From NCBI GenBank assembly GCA_022511345.1, contig JAFLRR010000011.1, positions 1 to 64,000 on the forward strand: DNA of 64,000 nucleotides, read 5' to 3'. A model generated the notes under the pieces. That model searched no databases and had not been told where the DNA came from. It was given only the letters and a program-made list of their open reading frames with translations. Source of the DNA: Alistipes sp. (GTDB lineage Bacteria > Bacteroidota > Bacteroidia > Bacteroidales > Rikenellaceae). Below are positions 60,039-64,000 of this stretch, in pieces (the stretch's first letter is position 1; each line of letters begins with the position of its first letter). Position numbers and translations under genes: made by a program.

Positions 60039-61127
60039 ATGAACCACACACTGCGCATAATAGCCGACAAGGTCCGACGCGCCGAGCGCATCGGTGCCGA
60101 CGAAGCGCTCTGTCTGCAGAGCGCTCCGCTCGAATTGCTCGGACAGCTGGCTGCCGAAGCCAAGAGACGCGCCAGCGGCGACAAGGTCTTCTACAACCGC
60201 AACTTCCACATCGAGCCCACGAACATCTGCGCCTTCAACTGCCGCTTCTGCTCCTACCGCCGGCCCAAGGGCAGCCCCGAGGCGTGGGAGTACACCATCG
60301 AACAGATGGAGGAGTCGGTGCGCAGCCGCCTGGGCCGCGGATTCACCGAGGTGCACATCGTGGGCGGCGTGCATCCCGAGCGCGACACGGCCTACTACGC
60401 CGAACTCATACGCCGCATCCGGGCGCTGATGCCCGAGGCGGCCGTCAAGGCCTTCACGGCCGTGGAGCTGGCCTACATGTTCCGCAAGTCGGGCCTGACC
60501 ACGCACGAGGGCCTGGAGATGCTCGCCAGCGCCGGCATGACGGCCATACCGGGCGGCGGAGCCGAGATATTCGACGAGCAACTGCGCAGCCGCATATGCC
60601 CCGAGAAGGGTACGGCCGCCGAATGGCTGGCCGTGCACGACGCCGCCCACCGCATGGGCATACGCACCAACGCCACCATACTCTACGGCCATGTCGAGAC
60701 CTTCGGGCAGCGCATCGACCACCTCGACCGCCTGCGCCGCCAGCAGGACCTCACGGGCGGATTCGACGCATTCATACCCCTCAAGTTCCGCAGCCGCGGC
60801 AACATGCTCTCGCACGCGGGCGAGGTCTCGGCCGACGAGGATATGAGGATGCTGGCCCTGAGCCGCATCTATCTGGACAACATACCCCACATCAAGGCCT
60901 ACTGGGTCATGTACGGCAAGCAGACGGCCGAGCGGGCCCTGGGCTTCGGCGCCGACGACCTCGACGGCACCATAGACGACTCGACCAGGATATACTCCAT
61001 GGCCGGCGCCGACGACAGCCGCCCGACGATGACCATAGCCGAGATTCACGCCATGGCCCGACGCGCCGGACTGCGAGCCGTGGAGAGAGATACGCATTAC
61101 AACGAAATTACGCGACATGAACAATAA
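60039..61127 (+). CDS. mqnE: Aminofutalosine synthase (radical SAM, futalosine menaquinone pathway)
   Basis: A 362-residue radical SAM enzyme of the CofH/MqnE group. The 4Fe-4S cluster motif CX3CX2C is C64, C68, C71 (TNICAFNCRFC). Other family blocks are VHIVGGVHPE, MTAIPGGGAEIFDE and FIPLKFRSRGN. It joins 3-(1-carboxyvinyloxy)benzoate to SAM-derived adenosine to make 6-amino-6-deoxyfutalosine, so this organism probably makes menaquinone by the futalosine route. It overlaps the PASTA gene by 11 bases. MqnC is the closest alternative, but the His-rich GGVHPE motif supports MqnE. Confidence 0.88.
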   Translation: MNHTLRIIADKVRRAERIGADEALCLQSAPLELLGQLAAEAKRRASGDKVFYNRNFHIEPTNICAFNCRFCSYRRPKGSPEAWEYTIEQMEESVRSRLGRGFTEVHIVGGVHPERDTAYYAELIRRIRALMPEAAVKAFTAVELAYMFRKSGLTTHEGLEMLASAGMTAIPGGGAEIFDEQLRSRICPEKGTAAEWLAVHDAAHRMGIRTNATILYGHVETFGQRIDHLDRLRRQQDLTGGFDAFIPLKFRSRGNMLSHAGEVSADEDMRMLALSRIYLDNIPHIKAYWVMYGKQTAERALGFGADDLDGTIDDSTRIYSMAGADDSRPTMTIAEIHAMARRAGLRAVERDTHYNEITRHEQ

Positions 61128-62028
61128 AACCCGACCTGAAGGCGGCCTGCGAAATATCCGCAGCCGCTATCCGCTGCTGTACCACGCAGTGGCCATCTGC
61201 GCAGTGCTGGCAGTGCTGGCACTCGCCTCGCACTTCATCATGCAGGCTGGCACGCGCCACAACTCCCGCCGCACGGTGCCCGACTTCACGGGCATGCCCT
61301 TCAGCGAGGCGCAGCGCCTGGCGCAGCACAACGACCTGAGGCTTTTTGTCAACGACTCGCTCTTCGTGGCCTCATACGACGGCGGCGCGGTGCTCGACCA
61401 GCTGCCCGCAGGCGGCACGGAGGTAAAGCCTGGCCGCACGATATACCTGACAATCAACGCCTACGGCCGCAAGATGGTCGACGTGCCCTATGTTGCAGGC
61501 CGCTCCTTGCGCCAGGCCAAGAACATGCTCGAGACAGCCGGCCTGGAGATCGAGCGGCTCATATACATCGACAACATGGCCACCAACTTCGTGCTCGAGC
61601 AGTCCTATGACGGCCGACGCATAGAGCGCGACAGCCCTCTGAAAATCGAGCAGGGCTCGGGCGTGACGCTGCGCGTGGGAGCTGCCGAGGGCAGCGTGAC
61701 GGCCGTGCCCAAGGTCATAGGACTCACCCTGCGCGCAGCCAAGGGCCGCCTCTGGGAGGCCGGACTGAATGTCGGACGCGTGCGCATGGCCGACGACATA
61801 GACCGTCTGACGGCCGACAACGCCGCAGTCTGGGCGCAGAGCCTTACGCCCGGCACGGAGTCGCCATTGGGAGCCGAAATATCGCTCGACCTGACCCTCG
61901 ACGCCTCGCGCATCGAGTCGGCCAGCCTGGCTGCCGACCGCGCAATGCAGCAGGCCATACGCCTCAACGAGGGCGGCGAGCGCACATCGGACGGCATAGA
62001 CAGTCTGTTACTTAAGGAGATAGAGTGA
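61117..62028 (+). CDS. Single-pass membrane protein with three PASTA domains
   Basis: A 303-residue protein. A short basic N-terminus leads to one span (about 21-43, AVAICAVLAVLALASHFIM), then three PASTA units beginning RRTVPDFTGMPFSEAQRLA, MVDVPYVAGRSLRQAKNML and VTAVPKVIGLTLRAAKGRL, and a charged tail. PASTA units bind muropeptides or beta-lactam-like ligands in kinases and PBPs; here there is no kinase domain, so it may be a structural cell-wall contact. It overlaps mqnE (11 bases) and the rluD-type gene (4 bases). Confidence 0.85.
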   Translation: MNNKTRPEGGLRNIRSRYPLLYHAVAICAVLAVLALASHFIMQAGTRHNSRRTVPDFTGMPFSEAQRLAQHNDLRLFVNDSLFVASYDGGAVLDQLPAGGTEVKPGRTIYLTINAYGRKMVDVPYVAGRSLRQAKNMLETAGLEIERLIYIDNMATNFVLEQSYDGRRIERDSPLKIEQGSGVTLRVGAAEGSVTAVPKVIGLTLRAAKGRLWEAGLNVGRVRMADDIDRLTADNAAVWAQSLTPGTESPLGAEISLDLTLDASRIESASLAADRAMQQAIRLNEGGERTSDGIDSLLLKEIE

Positions 62029-63113
62029 AAGAGACTACCGACGACATAAGGGCTGCGGCCATGGCTGCCGCGCCGCTCACCGACGACCAGACCCTGGACG
62101 AGGAGCGCGAGGAGCTCTACGAGCACTTCGCCATAACGGCCGACAGGGGACAGAGCCCTCTGCGGCTCGACAAGTTCCTCACCTGCCGCATGGAGCACTG
62201 CTCGCGCAACCGCATACAGACCGCGGCCGACGAGGGCAACATACTGGTCAACGGCCGTCCCGCCAAGGCCAGCTACAAGGTCAAGCCGCTGGACCGCATA
62301 TCGATAGTTATGCCATACCCGCGCCGCGAGACCGAGATCGTCGCGCAGCAGATTCCGCTCGACATACTCTACGAGGACGACGAGCTGCTGATAGTCAACA
62401 AACCAGCAGGCATGGTGGTTCACCCCGGCCACGGCAACTTCGACGGCACGCTGGTCAACGCTCTGGCGTGGCATCTGCGCGACCTGCCGCCCGCCGGCGG
62501 CGACGAGTCGCGAGTAGGTCTGGTGCACCGCATAGACAAGGACACCTCAGGTTTGCTGGTGATAGCCAAGAGCGAACGGGCCCATGCGCGTCTTGCCAAG
62601 CAGTTCTTCGACCACACCGTCACGCGCCGCTACACGGCCCTCGTGTGGGGCGACTTCGAGACCGACGAGGGTACGATCGAGGGCAACATCGGCCGCTCGC
62701 GCCGCGACCGCACCACCATGAGCGTCTATCCCGACGGCAGCGAGGGCAAACATGCCGTAACCCACTGGAAGGTGCTGCGCCGCTTCGGCTACGTGACACT
62801 CGTCGAGTGCCGCCTGGAGACCGGCCGCACGCACCAGATACGCACTCACATGCAGTGGATAGGCCACCCGCTCTTCGCCGACGAACGCTACGGCGGCGAC
62901 CGCATACTCAAGGGCACGACATTCGCCAAATACCGCCGTTTTGTCGAAAACTGCTTCGAGCTCATGCCCCGCCAGGCGCTGCATGCCCGCTGCCTGGGCT
63001 TCGTGCACCCCGCAACCGGCCGCGAGGTCTTCTTCGACAGCCCGCTGCCCGACGACTTCGCCGCCGTGGTCGACAGGTGGCAGACCTATACAATCCAAAA
63101 TTCAGAACTCTGA
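62025..63113 (+). CDS. rluD: RluD-family 23S rRNA pseudouridine synthase
   Basis: A 362-residue enzyme with a GTG start at 62025 overlapping the previous stop (GTGA); an ATG at 62061 is possible. An S4 RNA-binding domain (PLRLDKFLTCRMEHCSRNRI, about 43-105) comes before the catalytic domain with the aspartate motif GLVHRIDKDTSGLLVIAKS. It turns uridines in 23S rRNA helix 69 or tRNA into pseudouridine; which of the RluC/RluD targets is used cannot be told. The next gene starts 9 bases on in the same frame. Confidence 0.9.
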   Translation: MKETTDDIRAAAMAAAPLTDDQTLDEEREELYEHFAITADRGQSPLRLDKFLTCRMEHCSRNRIQTAADEGNILVNGRPAKASYKVKPLDRISIVMPYPRRETEIVAQQIPLDILYEDDELLIVNKPAGMVVHPGHGNFDGTLVNALAWHLRDLPPAGGDESRVGLVHRIDKDTSGLLVIAKSERAHARLAKQFFDHTVTRRYTALVWGDFETDEGTIEGNIGRSRRDRTTMSVYPDGSEGKHAVTHWKVLRRFGYVTLVECRLETGRTHQIRTHMQWIGHPLFADERYGGDRILKGTTFAKYRRFVENCFELMPRQALHARCLGFVHPATGREVFFDSPLPDDFAAVVDRWQTYTIQNSEL

Positions 63114-63122
63114 CTCTCAGCC

Positions 63123-64000
63123 GTGTTTCTACCCACTTCCGTCAAAGAGATGCAGGCGCGCGGCTGGGACCGCGCCGACGTGATACTCTTCACGGGCGAC
63201 GCCTATGTCGACCACCCCTCGTTCGGTGCGGCGGTCATAGGGCGCCTGCTCGAGGATGAGGGTCTGCGCGTGGCCATCGTTCCGCAGCCCAACTGGCGCG
63301 ACGACCTGCGCGACTTCCGCAAGCTCGGGGCGCCGAGGCTCTTCTTCGGCGTGACGGCCGGAGCCATGGACTCGATGGTCAACCGCTACACGGCCAACCT
63401 GCGCCTGCGCAGCGACGATGCCTACACGGCCGGCGGCAAGGCGGGATTCCGCCCCGACTATGCCGTGACCACCTACACGCGCATACTCAAGCGACTCTAC
63501 CCCAATGTCCCGGTAGTCATCGGCGGCATCGAGGCCTCGCTGCGGCGGTTCACGCACTACGACTACGCCAGCGACTCGCTCATGGCGCCCATACTCATCG
63601 ACAGCGGCGCCGACCTGCTGACATACGGCATGGGCGAGAAGGTCACGCGCGAGGTTGCTCGCGCCGTGCGCAACGGATTCAACATCAAGCTGCTGCGCAA
63701 GCTGCGGCAGGTGGCTTTCGTCGCCCCGGGCGACTATGCCGGCCGCCTGGACCCCGCCCGCACCATAATGCTCCCCTCGCACGAGGAGCAGCTGCGCGAC
63801 AAGCGCGCCTTCGGCGCGGCGTTCTGCACCGTCGAGACGCAGAGCAACCTCATGGAGCCCGAGAGCGTGCTGGTCGAGCCCGTGGCCGACCGTTGCGTGG
63901 TAATCAACCCTCCCCATCCGCCGCTGAGCTCCGACGAGCTCGACAGCGCCTTCGACTTGCCCTACGAGCGGGCGCCGCACCCGCGCTACGACGGCAAGGG
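63123..64000 (+). CDS. ygiQ: YgiQ-family radical SAM protein, N-terminal part (cut by window end)
   Basis: An open frame from a GTG at 63123 (VFLPTSVKEM) to the right edge, at least 292 residues. It matches the UPF0313/YgiQ N-terminus: VILFTGDAYVDHPSFG, PVVIGGIEASLRRFTHYDY and LLTYGMGEK. The radical SAM cysteine motif lies beyond the window. Its function is not settled, though YgiQ proteins are widespread. It is in the same frame as the rluD-type gene, just one stop codon and three codons on, so it is the sixth gene of the operon. Confidence 0.88.
   Translation, partial: MFLPTSVKEMQARGWDRADVILFTGDAYVDHPSFGAAVIGRLLEDEGLRVAIVPQPNWRDDLRDFRKLGAPRLFFGVTAGAMDSMVNRYTANLRLRSDDAYTAGGKAGFRPDYAVTTYTRILKRLYPNVPVVIGGIEASLRRFTHYDYASDSLMAPILIDSGADLLTYGMGEKVTREVARAVRNGFNIKLLRKLRQVAFVAPGDYAGRLDPARTIMLPSHEEQLRDKRAFGAAFCTVETQSNLMEPESVLVEPVADRCVVINPPHPPLSSDELDSAFDLPYERAPHPRYDGK

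Overview
The window is most likely a piece of chromosome from a gut Bacteroidota of the Rikenellaceae/Alistipes type. The core genes are G+C-rich and dense. There are SusC/SusD proteins, fimbrillin and FISUMP lipoproteins, BACON and leucine-rich-repeat surface proteins, a futalosine-pathway menaquinone gene, and repeated matches to the Bacteroidota promoter (TTTG, about 19 bases, then TAnnTTTG). Genus is inferred from these features, not from a database search.

Positions 1 to about 12,130 are the right-hand part of an integrative and mobilizable element lying beside a tRNA-Cys gene. The order resembles NBU-type elements: a possible integrase tail, two helix-turn-helix proteins, a P4/VapE-type helicase, a TOPRIM primase, a possible oriT, MobC, an HUH relaxase and a membrane coiled-coil protein. 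Behind these comes a five-gene cargo (5,383-12,106) that turns strongly A+T-rich after its first gene. It encodes a nuclease-methyltransferase fusion with no HsdR helicase, a two-TM protein, a two-domain specificity subunit, a DGQHR-like protein with a C-terminal TIR/deoxyribosyltransferase-like domain, and an unrecognised 244-aa protein. This is the best candidate for an undescribed defence system: a BcgI-like restriction-modification core joined to a possible nucleotide- or NAD-targeting effector.

From 12,176 the chromosome begins. It holds tRNA-Cys, two FISUMP lipoproteins, and a four-gene envelope operon (UDP-uronate epimerase, polyprenyl-type GT2, duplicated LABN protein, ArnT-like GT39) that fits uronic-acid or sugar decoration of lipid A. 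A secreted DUF4038 glycosidase follows. Next is an A+T-rich single-gene island with a PD-(D/E)xK-like protein, bounded by perfect 13-bp direct repeats (21,298 and 22,117) between the glycosidase promoter and the dnaK terminator. Then come dnaK, ruvA, an OmpH-like lipoprotein, the c-di-AMP cyclase, asparaginase and an ExbB/ExbD energy-transducing operon with a long leader.

From 30,575 to 45,077 on the minus strand lie a Stealth sugar-phosphate transferase and an eight-gene surface operon: SusC, SusD, a DUF4984/DUF4843-like lipoprotein, two LRR lipoproteins (one with BACON domains), a subtilase lipoprotein, a DUF1573 protein and a small lipoprotein. The subtilase, and the lack of any glycoside hydrolase, point to protein or peptide capture rather than glycan use.

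The last third holds DUF4435 and SUI1/YciH genes under overlapping divergent promoters, a large HExxH/propeller/barrel envelope protein, PBP1A, asd with a second Stealth protein and a GT2, a thioredoxin, an ECF sigma factor with a membrane GT2, and a six-gene operon (tgt, lptF/G-type permease, mqnE, PASTA protein, rluD-type, ygiQ) that runs off the right edge. The tgt product lacks the usual zinc cysteines and its promoter suggests a leaderless mRNA.
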